Positions 53,758-61,622 of a DNA stretch of 64,000 nucleotides are shown here, piece by piece. A program made the position numbers and the translations under genes. The DNA is taken from the NCBI RefSeq assembly GCF_000770675.1, contig NZ_AVBG01000003.1:62001-126000 (forward strand), given 5' to 3'. The stretch is from Pontibacillus chungwhensis BH030062. Its GTDB lineage: Bacteria > Bacillota > Bacilli > Bacillales > BH030062. Under the pieces are notes generated by a model. The model did no database searches. It saw nothing but the letters and a program-made list of their open reading frames with translations, and was not told the origin of the DNA. Position 1 is the first letter of the stretch. The number at the start of each line of letters is the position of its first letter.

Positions 53758-53813
53758 AAAAAGGGACAGGATCTGCTTTATTTTTAAAGATAAAGCAGAT
53801 CCTGTCCCTTTTA
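53758..53813. terminator. Long perfect hairpin, bidirectional terminator-like
   Basis: AAAGGGACAGGATCTGCTTT continuing to a 22-bp perfect stem, loop TTTTAAAG, complement and T4. It lies between converging genes. Stem length is unusual for an ordinary terminator. Confidence 0.8.
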
Positions 53814-53815
53814 TT

Positions 53816-54340
53816 CTAATGATTATGAGAATGTTCTATTCCGACAGAAGATATAGGTAAAAATTGAATGAATACTCCTAAAACTAACATGAGTATTGCT
53901 ATACTAAAAGGGTTGTACACCCATCTGATTAGAGGATGCGAAACGTGCAGATCATATATTACTAACATTCCAAATGTGAAGGTACATAGGGTCATTACTT
54001 TAAAGAGCGTATTCCACTCTGCAACAGGAAGCATCCCGCTTAGCATTCCTCCCATCATTCCTCCCATAACCGCGTGCATGCTACTATGTATGATTCGTTC
54101 AGAATTTGGATACCGAAAAAAGAACGGAAGAAGTAACCCGATTCCCGATGCTATTCCCATGGACATTAATAAATTTTGAGTTACAAAATATATAGTCATT
54201 CCAAAATAGATACTCGCAAACATAACAACAGCATGTACAGTTCGCTCTTTATGTTCATTCTTGCTAATCCGATGTAAAAAGGATAAAACACCTATACCTA
54301 GGATCATCATTGTCCAAATAATTCCAATAGCCACTTTCAT
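53816..54340 (-). CDS. Met/Gly-rich membrane protein, unknown
   Basis: Unrecognised 174-residue protein with five or six hydrophobic helices. A distinctive segment HSSMHAVMGGMMGGMLSGML (about 88-107) is rich in Met, Gly and His, and the C-terminus ends EHSHNH, both suggestive of metal (copper-type) contact. RBS GGGAGGG. Single gene. A metal-related role is inference only. Confidence 0.7.
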   Translation of the reverse strand: MKVAIGIIWTMMILGIGVLSFLHRISKNEHKERTVHAVVMFASIYFGMTIYFVTQNLLMSMGIASGIGLLLPFFFRYPNSERIIHSSMHAVMGGMMGGMLSGMLPVAEWNTLFKVMTLCTFTFGMLVIYDLHVSHPLIRWVYNPFSIAILMLVLGVFIQFLPISSVGIEHSHNH

Positions 54341-54467
54341 TCATGTCCCTCCCCCCTCATTACTATATGAGAGAACAACAAGAAACATGTCCATGGCCAT
54401 CTGTATCATAGGACGAACTTCTTTTGGCGTATAATACTTTAAAGAAAGACAGAAAGAAGGGATCCTT

Positions 54468-54578
54468 ATGGATTGGAAATTATACGCTTTCATACTTGGT
54501 ACCACCGTTAGCGAACATTGGTACTACTCAAGAATCCCTAAAGTCTATTATTTTTCTACGAAGAACAAGAGCATCTAG
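54468..54578 (+). CDS. Doubtful 36-residue ORF
   Basis: ATG six bases after AGAAGG, and TATAAT lies about 35 bases upstream. The product begins MDWKLYAFILGTT and then loses hydrophobicity; it could be a truncated remnant of a small membrane protein. Overlaps no other gene. Confidence 0.25.
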   Translation: MDWKLYAFILGTTVSEHWYYSRIPKVYYFSTKNKSI

Positions 54579-54585
54579 CTTACCT

Positions 54586-54735
54586 TTACCCTTTCAAAAC
54601 ATTCAGTGCACTTGCTAAACAGCGTTGTATCCATGTTGATTTTAATTTATATTTCATCGGATCAGAATGGATAGCTACTTTTTCAGGCTTTCTCTTGTCT
54701 ATAAGATCACGAATTTCCATTTCAGTTAAGATCAC
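54586..54735 (-). CDS. 49-residue basic peptide, candidate gene
   Basis: GTG at 54735 follows AAGGAAGTGG at normal spacing. The product has a charged, helical make-up (EMEIRDLIDKRKPEKVAIHSD) ending ALNVLKG. Not recognised. It is the only plausible gene in the 600-bp gap before corA apart from the doubtful ORF at 54468. Confidence 0.4.
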   Translation of the reverse strand: MILTEMEIRDLIDKRKPEKVAIHSDPMKYKLKSTWIQRCLASALNVLKG

Positions 54736-54911
54736 GAAGACCACTTCCTTATTAAGAAATTTCCATCTTTAGCTTTGATGGTAATTCTAATTATAAGGAG
54801 GTGGGGCATTCTTTTTAACGGCACAAGGCATGAATTGTTTTCATGCTACAGACTGAAATGTATCTACTTCTTCAGACGAAAGCATAGAATTCAAAAAGTT
54901 CAAAACATCAA
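54736..54911. other. Intergenic with orphan ribosome site
   Basis: AAGGAGGTGGGG near 54798 is followed by no standard start codon in a useful frame (ATT only). This may be the remnant of a lost gene. Confidence 0.3.
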
Positions 54912-54952
54912 CAAAAAGCATGTACTTCCATGATGGAAGCACATGCTTTTCC
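54912..54952 (-). terminator. Terminator after corA
   Basis: AAAAGCATGT-CTTCCA stem, short loop, complement, and T5 tail on minus; also T-rich on plus. Confidence 0.85.
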
Positions 54953-54958
54953 CTTTGG

Positions 54959-55909
54959 CTAATCAAACCAACCTTTACGCTTAAACCACAGAAACATTAA
55001 AATCGCTATAACAAACATAATCAATAACACAACGAAATAAGCGTACCTTTCATCTAGTTCTGGCATATAGGAAAAGTTCATTCCATACACCCCAACAATA
55101 AACGTTAAAGGCATAAAGATTGTAGATATTACAGTTAGTATTTGCATGGTTCGATTCGTTTCATGTGAATTTAAAGACATATAACTGTCTCGGATATCCT
55201 GAGTCATTTCCCGATTGGATTCAATCAGCTCAGATACCTTCAATAAATGATCGTAAATATCTGAAAAATACTCTTTCCTCTCACGCACCCCATCGAGCCT
55301 GTGAGAACTTAAAATTCTATACATTAAGTCTCTCATCGGGTGAACGGTTTGACGCATTGTTAATAAATCTGCCCTTGTATCAAATAATTGCTCAAGCAAC
55401 GTTTCCATAGATAATTCTTTTGTATTATCTTCTATATCGTTAATATGATCCTCAATGGCATAAACGATTGGAAAATAATTATCGACTACCTTGTCAAAGA
55501 TCTGGTGGAGCACGTGAAACTCATCCCAAACGTTGAACGACCGTTCTCTCAAAAGTCGATTCCAGACTTGTTCAAGCTCAGGACAGACATGCTTATGATA
55601 GGTAACAATGTATCCATCTCCATTGAACAAATCCACTTCTTCTTTCTCCAAGGTCTTAGCGTTAAGAGCATGCATGACAAAAAAAGTATGGTCATCATAA
55701 TAATCCAGTTTTGGACGCTGTAAATTATGTATACAATCTTCAATCGCCAAAGGGTGAAATTGGAACACTGTATCCAATTTTTGCGTTTCACTAGGTGTTG
55801 GTTCAGAGAAGTCCACCCAGAACCACATGATCCCATCCTCTTTGAGCTGCTCCAAGGGCAAATCCTTATGTAATTGCTGGTCTTTTGTGATCGCTATAGT
55901 TCTGATCAT
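54959..55909 (-). CDS. corA: CorA magnesium/cobalt transporter
   Basis: Pentameric divalent cation channel of 316 residues: a large cytoplasmic N-terminal domain (1-250) and two C-terminal helices (about 255-275 and 290-310). The pore signature YGMNF (about 273-277) is followed by MPELDE. It imports magnesium. Along with the CorC-type protein at 9591 it may balance Mg. RBS AGGAAAGG. Confidence 0.95.
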   Translation of the reverse strand: MIRTIAITKDQQLHKDLPLEQLKEDGIMWFWVDFSEPTPSETQKLDTVFQFHPLAIEDCIHNLQRPKLDYYDDHTFFVMHALNAKTLEKEEVDLFNGDGYIVTYHKHVCPELEQVWNRLLRERSFNVWDEFHVLHQIFDKVVDNYFPIVYAIEDHINDIEDNTKELSMETLLEQLFDTRADLLTMRQTVHPMRDLMYRILSSHRLDGVRERKEYFSDIYDHLLKVSELIESNREMTQDIRDSYMSLNSHETNRTMQILTVISTIFMPLTFIVGVYGMNFSYMPELDERYAYFVVLLIMFVIAILMFLWFKRKGWFD

Positions 55910-55925
55910 ATTGACCTTTCCTCTC

Positions 55926-56417
55926 CTAATCTATTCCTATCCACTGATATAATTTCACATTTTGCCATTCATCAAACTTATTTCCGACCTCTTTTAAAGT
56001 ACCTACATGAGAAAATTGATATTTATCATGTAATCGTTCACTTACTTCGTTTCCTTCTGTAATAAGTGAAATAATGGAATGAAATTGATAATCTCTCGCT
56101 TTCTCCAACAGAGCCTTCATTAATCCGTGCCCAACTCCATAACCTCTAAAATTTCGGTTCACATATAAAGAAAGTTCTGCCGTCGTTTGATAGGCAAGCT
56201 TGTCATTATAAGGAGATAAATAACCATACCCCGCCACTTTATCTTCCCATTCTGCGACAATAATTGGGTAGATGCCATGTAAGTTTGCAAACCACTTTTC
56301 TTTATCAGCCAGAGACTTTTCCTCAAGATCAAATATCGCTGTTGTATGAGTGATTGCATCGTTTTCAATTTCATTTATAAAGGGTAAATCCTTTGCTTCT
56401 GCGTTTCGTATCCACAT
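55926..56417 (-). CDS. GNAT acetyltransferase, phosphinothricin-type
   Basis: N-acetyltransferase of 163 residues with the acetyl-CoA loop R-N-F-R-G-Y-G-V-G (about 92-100), the ELSLYV strand before it and FNEAS-like region replaced by NEVSERLHDKYQF. Closest in layout to the PAT/YwnH subfamily acting on phosphinothricin or methionine sulfoximine; substrate here is unproved. Start ATG 56417 after AGGTGA. It is 16 bases upstream of corA on the same strand and may share its transcript. Confidence 0.82.
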   Translation of the reverse strand: MWIRNAEAKDLPFINEIENDAITHTTAIFDLEEKSLADKEKWFANLHGIYPIIVAEWEDKVAGYGYLSPYNDKLAYQTTAELSLYVNRNFRGYGVGHGLMKALLEKARDYQFHSIISLITEGNEVSERLHDKYQFSHVGTLKEVGNKFDEWQNVKLYQWIGID

Positions 56418-56569
56418 CAATTGGTCACCTGCCTTTTGTTCATCTTATCACAGCAAATAAAAAAAGAAGACCCTAAATAAACTTCAGATTGTCACTGTGA
56501 ATATCCTCAGGTAAGATTCTATTCTCTGGGGAATCGGTTATTCTTCAGATCCATTCTTTTTCAAGACAC

Positions 56570-56600
56570 AAAAAAGAGCTAATCGAATTAGCTCCCTTTT
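56570..56600 (-). terminator. Terminator after the VOC protein gene
   Basis: GAGCTAAT stem with TCG loop and T6 tail on minus. Confidence 0.87.
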
Positions 56601-56602
56601 TG

Positions 56603-57316
56603 TTATGAGATTAATTGCACCTGAATCTTATGTCCTTCCTGGTCCTTAAAATAGAACGATTCCCCAGGGGTGCTTTCTTCTATTTCTACCCCAGACTGCT
56701 GAAGGGATTTTAAATCTTCTTCAAGGTTTGTGGAACCCAATGTGAATGGGTGCTCTATTACGTTATGAAGATCACTTGGAATCTCAACTAGCGTAATACC
56801 CAAATGATCCAGCGTTAAGGCTCGCATTTCTCCATACATTGGAGTATTGAAGGAAAAGTCATATAACTGCTCCACATTCAAATGGGTCTTATACCAAAAA
56901 GAAGCATCCTCTAAACTTTTTACGGGTAGGAAATATCCGCCTAATTTTGTAACAGGATTTTTTGCTTTTGCTTCTTCTTCCCATCCAACAATTCCAATTT
57001 GTATATTATTCGGATCGGTCACCTCGTAACAAAGCATGTCAAAGAAGTCATCAATGTCTGTTAATTTTGCCCCTTTTAAGAATAAATCTCTATGTAAATA
57101 TTGCGGTTCATTCACATTAATATTAAACGGACTAAATGGATATTCTTGTGTCACGTTACTTTTATAAAAAACTAAATCGGCTCCCTCTGCAAATGAAATG
57201 GTTACTTCTTCTTGATTCCCTTTAGCCTCTAACTGCAAATGATCTTTGTACCATTCTTTCGTTTCTTGAAGATTCCTACACGGTATCCGTATTGAGTTCA
57301 GTTGTTTTATTGCCAT
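56603..57316 (-). CDS. Two-domain VOC (glyoxalase/dioxygenase-like) protein
   Basis: Vicinal oxygen chelate fold, 237 residues, with tandem domains (1-115 and 122-235), each starting with a strand-turn ending in TKEWYKDHLQL or ASFWYKTHLNVE. The family includes glyoxalases, dioxygenases and resistance proteins; the acidic/His metal ligands of enzymes are not clearly conserved, so the function is open. RBS GAGAGGTG; monocistronic. Confidence 0.8.
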   Translation of the reverse strand: MAIKQLNSIRIPCRNLQETKEWYKDHLQLEAKGNQEEVTISFAEGADLVFYKSNVTQEYPFSPFNINVNEPQYLHRDLFLKGAKLTDIDDFFDMLCYEVTDPNNIQIGIVGWEEEAKAKNPVTKLGGYFLPVKSLEDASFWYKTHLNVEQLYDFSFNTPMYGEMRALTLDHLGITLVEIPSDLHNVIEHPFTLGSTNLEEDLKSLQQSGVEIEESTPGESFYFKDQEGHKIQVQLIS

Positions 57317-57499
57317 ACTATTTCACCTCTCCATTTTTCTTACCCTCTTTTTAACTCGATAAACCGATTCAACTTCAATTTAAATTTGACTGAATTTTAT
57401 AACAATTATACATCTTTACAAGATAAAAGAAAACAGTAATGGAAATGAATCGTATATTACGCATGTCTTTCGAAAAAACTATAGGTGGAGGTGTTCAAA

Positions 57500-57985
57500 C
57501 TGGAACATATTAAAGCGCTTGGGATCAAGTGGGTTATTTTAATTGCTGCTGTCTTTCCAGTCTATGGAGTAATTGCTGGGGCTTCCTTAATAAATGTATT
57601 TCTTATCACATTTGTATTACTTGGAGTAACTTATGTAATTGGAGATTTATTCATATTAAAGCGGTTTGGGCTTATTATTACCTCAATCGTAGATCTTGTT
57701 TTAACGTTTAGTATCCTATATCTATTTGGAAATGCAATCAATGGAATCACTACACAAACCGTACTACCTGCTATAGCAGGGGCTGGATTCATTGTTGCAT
57801 TTGAAACGTTTTTCCATATCTACATGGAAAATCGCGTTTTACACCTGGGACCACATGTCTATGATAAACGCCGCCAATTACTCGTGCCAAAGAAATTACG
57901 AGTAGAAGCTTCTGAAGAATTATTTCCATATGAAGCGCAACGTAAAGAGGCGCAAGAAGAAGATACTCATCGCCCCGAAGAATAA
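57500..57985 (+). CDS. DUF2512 (YndM-like) membrane protein
   Basis: Four-helix membrane protein (about 161 residues) with a hydrophilic C-terminus (KRRQLLVPKKLRVEASEELFPYEAQ). Homologues begin near MEHIKAL, and the best-placed start here is CTG 57500, six bases after GGTGGAGGTG. The GTG at 57485 lies inside the ribosome site. Function unknown. Terminator directly after the stop. Confidence 0.75.
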   Translation: MEHIKALGIKWVILIAAVFPVYGVIAGASLINVFLITFVLLGVTYVIGDLFILKRFGLIITSIVDLVLTFSILYLFGNAINGITTQTVLPAIAGAGFIVAFETFFHIYMENRVLHLGPHVYDKRRQLLVPKKLRVEASEELFPYEAQRKEAQEEDTHRPEE

Positions 57986-58017
57986 GCAGCCAGTCTTTTC
58001 CTGGCTGCTGTTTTTTT
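57985..58017 (+). terminator. Terminator after the DUF2512 gene
   Basis: AGCAGCCAG stem, TCTTTTC loop, complement and T7 tail. Confidence 0.9.
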
Positions 58018-58035
58018 AATGATGTCTATATACTT

Positions 58036-58953
58036 TTAGCACCCATACTCTAACATGAGAATTTCTTCACTTGTCACGTTTATTTCACCTTTATTCACAG
58101 CTTGAATTCTTTCACTATGAACTGAATTGGGAGTCTCTGTTTGCTTCCCTTCGGCTGAGACCCATCCTTTTTCGTTTAATTGCTTATAGGACAACATACG
58201 ATCAATTAGAATAGTTCCCTTGCCCTCATACAAATTTGCTTCCTCATTTGAAGTGAAAATATAGTGCTGATCTACAATAAAAGTAGCAAAGCGATCGCTA
58301 TGCGAAACCTTTATAGGGATATTGGTATTCCCTATCTTCGGTACATGACTTTTAGTGATTGGTTCATAAGACAAAAAGATTCTTTCCTCTACTTCGGGTA
58401 ACCAATACGTTTCTTCCACCTCTTCTGCTAAAGTTGGCCCACCAGAAACATGTGTATCGTGCAGGCATGTGTCTACAATATGCCTAAAGGTAAAGGCTTT
58501 ATCTTCAACAAAATCTAAGTATGGCTGGATCCAAACGTCCGGATTAAGTAGAAGGATCTCAGCTTCACTTATAATCATATAAGAAAGATGTCCTGTGCTT
58601 GGTCGTATAAATTGGTAGATCTCTCCTCCGTCTGTAAGCTCACCGACTTGAACCGATTCGATATACATTGCCCATTCCTTCATGCCGCCTTTAACATAAT
58701 ACATTTCTATGCCTAGCTGTTGTTCAAGTGTAGTAACTTTATCAAGTGACGACTCTTCATCTTCCCCTAAAAGAATAAAATCCAGCTCTTCACTCTTAAA
58801 TCGTTCATTGTTAAGACCTTCCTCAATTCTTAGCATTTCCACCGGAAAAGATAACTCTTTTAAGTACGATTTGTTTCGAACGTCGATCATTGCAAATTGC
58901 CTTTCTTCCCGACATCGCCTATACAATTGACGCGGCGTTAATGATTGAGCCAT
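58036..58953 (-). CDS. Rhodanese-like/metallo-beta-lactamase-fold pseudoenzyme
   Basis: 305-residue fusion. Residues 1-98 look like a rhodanese domain (AMIDVRNKSYL, YYVKGGMKEWAM) but the loop that should hold the active cysteine reads LLGEDEES. Residues 110-230 resemble the persulfide dioxygenase metallo-beta-lactamase fold, yet the HxHxDH metal motif is DTCLHDTHVSGG (161-172): first His is Cys and the Asp is Thr. Both active sites seem lost, suggesting a sensory or structural role. It neighbours the two active rhodanese genes but is separated by a repeat and terminator. RBS AGGAGGGG. Confidence 0.72.
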   Translation of the reverse strand: MAQSLTPRQLYRRCREERQFAMIDVRNKSYLKELSFPVEMLRIEEGLNNERFKSEELDFILLGEDEESSLDKVTTLEQQLGIEMYYVKGGMKEWAMYIESVQVGELTDGGEIYQFIRPSTGHLSYMIISEAEILLLNPDVWIQPYLDFVEDKAFTFRHIVDTCLHDTHVSGGPTLAEEVEETYWLPEVEERIFLSYEPITKSHVPKIGNTNIPIKVSHSDRFATFIVDQHYIFTSNEEANLYEGKGTILIDRMLSYKQLNEKGWVSAEGKQTETPNSVHSERIQAVNKGEINVTSEEILMLEYGC

Positions 58954-59049
58954 AGTACCCCTCCTTATTCTGTTTTGGTCTTCTTATTTTGGCAGTGGTA
59001 ATCATTTCTATACCACTAGAATTGGGCCACTCCTAGAGTCTCCGTTAAT

Positions 59050-59151
59050 TTGTAAAGGTGCGCCCGGAAATTGCGAGACTTCTGCGGGAGAAAGAGCTAG
59101 ACGAGATCCCGCAGAAAGCGAGTAATTTCCAGGCTTGCTAAAATAGACACT
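59050..59151. repeat. Dispersed repeat, copy 5
   Basis: Has CGCCCGGAAATTGCGAGACT, TCTGCGGGAGAAAGAG and ATCCCGCAGAAAGCGAGTAATTT, the motif set of the family (CTGCGGG ... CCCGCAG arms, AAAGCGAGT). It lies between the pseudoenzyme gene and the rhodanese operon. Confidence 0.75.
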
Positions 59152-59181
59152 AAAAAAGCGAAACCCTATAGGGTTTCGCTT
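59152..59181 (-). terminator. Terminator after the rhodanese operon
   Basis: Nearly loop-free AAGCGAAACCC / GGGTTTCGCTT stem (TATA centre) with T6 tail on minus. Confidence 0.82.
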
Positions 59182-59238
59182 CTAGCTTGAGCTTCTTTAA
59201 TAAAGCATAAGATACCTTTTTTGGGAAAAGGGACTTAC

Positions 59239-59541
59239 TTATTTGTCAACGCTGCCTTCCCATGCAAGCATGCCGCCATCCATGTTGATGACATTGTAGC
59301 CGTTTTCTTCTAAGAACGCTGTAGCTTTACCACTACGTCCTCCAGAGCGACAAACCATTACATATTCTGTGTCTTTATCTAACTCATCTTTACGTTCATC
59401 AAGAGAACCTAGAGGAATGTGCTTTGCTCCTGGAATTTTCCCTTCTTCAACCTCTTCAGGCTCACGTACGTCAACAATGTTAATTGTTTCGTTACCTTCT
59501 ACTTTTTTACGAACTTCTTCTGGTGTAATGTTTTTCATCAT
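59239..59541 (-). CDS. Single-domain rhodanese sulfurtransferase
   Basis: 100-residue sulfur carrier with active C64 in the CRSGGRS loop and DVREPEE near residue 24. It would accept sulfane sulfur as a Cys persulfide and pass it on. It lies 16 bases after the membrane-anchored rhodanese gene, so the two form an operon. RBS AAGGAGG; the start could also be the next ATG three bases in. Confidence 0.9.
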   Translation of the reverse strand: MMKNITPEEVRKKVEGNETINIVDVREPEEVEEGKIPGAKHIPLGSLDERKDELDKDTEYVMVCRSGGRSGKATAFLEENGYNVINMDGGMLAWEGSVDK

Positions 59542-59557
59542 TAATTCCTCCTTAGTA

Positions 59558-59926
59558 TTAGTTCCAGGCGTTTAAACCGCCACGAATATTTGTAATGTTT
59601 GTAAACCCTTGTTTTTTTAACAATCGAGCTGCCGCCATACTGCGTGTCCCACTTTGACATAGTAACACGACTTCTTTAGACGAATCCAACTCGTTTGAAG
59701 CTGATTTCAAGGATTGAAGAGGGATATTTGTGAACCCTCTAATCTGATTTCTATTATACTCCCCAGGGGTACGAACATCAACAAATTGATCTGACTTCTT
59801 TTTGCTTCGTAATTTTTCCTGTGCTTCTTTTGGAGTAATCTGTTGCACACCCTTTGGTGGAATCATTGTTTTAACAATGAAATAGATCGCTATTCCAACG
59901 AGCAGAACTGTTATAATTGTTTCCAA
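59558..59926 (-). CDS. Membrane-anchored rhodanese
   Basis: 122-residue protein: an N-terminal membrane helix (about 3-20) then a rhodanese domain with DVRTPGEYN (about 50-58) and active C90 in CQSGTRS. Anchored sulfurtransferase like B. subtilis YqhL. The start is TTG 59926 behind GGGGAGG. First gene of the rhodanese pair, directly under the CstR-like operator and promoter, suggesting induction by persulfide. Confidence 0.88.
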   Translation of the reverse strand: METIITVLLVGIAIYFIVKTMIPPKGVQQITPKEAQEKLRSKKKSDQFVDVRTPGEYNRNQIRGFTNIPLQSLKSASNELDSSKEVVLLCQSGTRSMAAARLLKKQGFTNITNIRGGLNAWN

Positions 59927-59951
59927 AGAATCCTCCCCTTAACCTCTCTTT

Positions 59952-59968
59952 TAACCCCTATGGGTATA
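59952..59968 (-). promoter_or_regulatory. CsoR/CstR-like operator
   Basis: Minus strand reads TATACCCATAGGGGTTA. The ATACCC-x-GGGGT arrangement resembles CsoR-family operators, including those of the persulfide sensor CstR. It lies immediately downstream of the -10 box. Confidence 0.6.
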
Positions 59969-59996
59969 TTTTAATAGGTGGGGAGGTATACGTCAA
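59968..59996 (-). promoter_or_regulatory. SigA promoter of the rhodanese operon
   Basis: Minus strand TTGACG (59991-59996), 17-bp spacer, TAAAAT (59968-59973). A strong match at ideal spacing. Confidence 0.75.
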
Positions 59997-60004
59997 TCCC
60001 CATC

Positions 60005-60571
60005 TTATTTTGTTGCAACGATATAGTACACTTCGTTGTTTAGATGACCAACTTCAACGTCATAACCTTCTTCTGCTACTTTTTCAGCCAGTTCATTAGA
60101 TGCAATTCGATGTGCTTTAGGTGGTCCCTGTTCCCCGTCAACCTTTTCCCAGTCTAAAATGAGAAGACGACTGTTTTCCATTAAAATTCGATGAACTTCC
60201 GATAATGTTTGGTGAAGATCAGGAACTTCATGCAATACAAATGCCGCTACTGCTCTGTGGAATGATGCATCCGGGAGATTTAAAGCGTCTAAACTGCTCT
60301 TCATACGCTCTATATTTGTAATGCCTTCCCCTTCAGCCCTTGAAGCCAGCAGTTCCAACATTTCAAATTGAAGATCCACTGCCGTAACGCGATCTTTTGT
60401 TTCTTTCGCAATAGGTAACGTTAAATACCCATTACCAGCACCTAAATCGGCTACTTTCTCCTCACCTGATAATTGAAGTAATTCTAAGACCTTTTCAACA
60501 GGTACCGTTTCTTGACGACTTGGGTCGACTAGCTTTTCTGCTTTTTTTGGATCAAATACCTCTCCTGCCAT
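60005..60571 (-). CDS. SAM-dependent methyltransferase, class I
   Basis: 188-residue Rossmann-fold methyltransferase: SAM motif I VADLGAGNGYLTLP (about 40-53), acidic end of strand 2 (VTAVDLQ), motif with FVLHEVPD (about 110-117), then LLILDWEK. The class includes UbiE and ArsM-like enzymes; no arsenic-binding cysteines are present, so the substrate is unknown. Start ATG 60571 after AAAGGAGTG. Upstream of the rhodanese promoter, transcribed in the same direction. Confidence 0.87.
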   Translation of the reverse strand: MAGEVFDPKKAEKLVDPSRQETVPVEKVLELLQLSGEEKVADLGAGNGYLTLPIAKETKDRVTAVDLQFEMLELLASRAEGEGITNIERMKSSLDALNLPDASFHRAVAAFVLHEVPDLHQTLSEVHRILMENSRLLILDWEKVDGEQGPPKAHRIASNELAEKVAEEGYDVEVGHLNNEVYYIVATK

Positions 60572-60842
60572 GCTGAAGCACTCCTTTTATCTAAGTTAAA
60601 TGGTTTTTTCGTTTACTACTGTAATTTTACCAATTTTGGAGAAAAGCTAAACATATACCCTTACATTGGTTGTTGAAGTAAAGGGGTTGGAATGTGTGAA
60701 AAAGGTGTCATGTCTCGCTAGGTCCTTCACACCCGAAATAGGCAGACTCCTATTCCCGCTGAATTTGCGCAATCCCGAGCAAGCTCTGGCATTATAAAGA
60801 TGGACGGACCGCGGTTCACATCAAAAAATCTCACCCTTACCT
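60572..60842. other. Intergenic, GC-rich unexplained segment
   Basis: No ORF with a ribosome site. GTGTGAA (about 60693) and CTTCACAC (about 60724) form a loose inverted repeat, and GGCAGACTCC ... CCCGAG is GC-rich like the dispersed repeats, though I could not align it to them. Confidence 0.35.
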
Positions 60843-61622
60843 TCACCCTCTACTGACTGCTTTTTTTGCTGACAAAGCAGCAAATGTTATTGTAATGGCG
60901 CATGCAATCATGATGGCTATAATTCCTTTAGCAATACCCCAGAACTTCCAACCGTCTATTAAAACCGTACGCATACTTTCAAAAATATACGTAGTAGGGT
61001 TAATGGTTGCCGCTACTTTTAACCAAGAAGATTCAATGAGCTCATAAGGAACAAACGTTGTACTTAAAAATATTAAAGGAAAGAAGATTAGTGTACCTGC
61101 TTGAGCAGCTTGAGCATTTTTTGTCTTGAGAGCTATTCCTGCTGAATACCCAGCAAAAGCAAGCCCCCAACCAACAGCTAATAACAAAACAACGAGCACC
61201 CCTAAAAAGCCAGTAGCTACTTCCAACCCCATCAAAAAAGCAACAATGAGTATTAATATAGTCTGAACGAATAACTGCAACATTCCTGCAATAATAGGAC
61301 CAAGAACGATAGAGAGTCTTGAGGCAGGTGTAAGCAGGAGCCTTGAAAAGAATCCATTCTCAATATCCTTCACAATTCCTTGACCCGCTCCTCCGGCACC
61401 GCCAATCGCTGCTGAAACTACAGAAACTGGCAATATAAAAGCTAAATAGTTCGCTCCATCAAACGCAGGAAGTTGTGATATACCACTCAATCCACTATCG
61501 TAGACGAGAAGGAAGAAGGTCGAAATTAGTAAATTAGGAATAAAGGAAAATGGGCTCCGAAGGGTGGTTAAAACACTTCGCTTGGACAATACCCATATAT
61601 CTTTTACTAATCCATTACCCAT
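60843..61622 (-). CDS. ABC-2 type exporter permease
   Basis: Six-helix ABC-2 permease (about 259 residues), DrrB/NodJ-like, with helices spread from about residue 28 to 255 and an amphipathic N-terminus. Works with the ATPase encoded just upstream; likely exports a drug, lipid or polysaccharide. Start ATG 61622 is six bases after GAGGAGGGG and overlaps the ATPase stop by eight bases; a TTG two codons earlier is less good. Confidence 0.88.
   Translation of the reverse strand: MGNGLVKDIWVLSKRSVLTTLRSPFSFIPNLLISTFFLLVYDSGLSGISQLPAFDGANYLAFILPVSVVSAAIGGAGGAGQGIVKDIENGFFSRLLLTPASRLSIVLGPIIAGMLQLFVQTILILIVAFLMGLEVATGFLGVLVVLLLAVGWGLAFAGYSAGIALKTKNAQAAQAGTLIFFPLIFLSTTFVPYELIESSWLKVAATINPTTYIFESMRTVLIDGWKFWGIAKGIIAIMIACAITITFAALSAKKAVSRG

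Noticed and set aside
54424-54618. 64-codon plus-strand ORF
   Set aside because: No ribosome site and it overlaps better-supported small ORFs in other frames.
60684-60800. Sixth copy of the dispersed repeat
   Set aside because: GC-rich with short inverted arms, but the AAAGCGAGT and GCAAACGGAAAC marks are missing.
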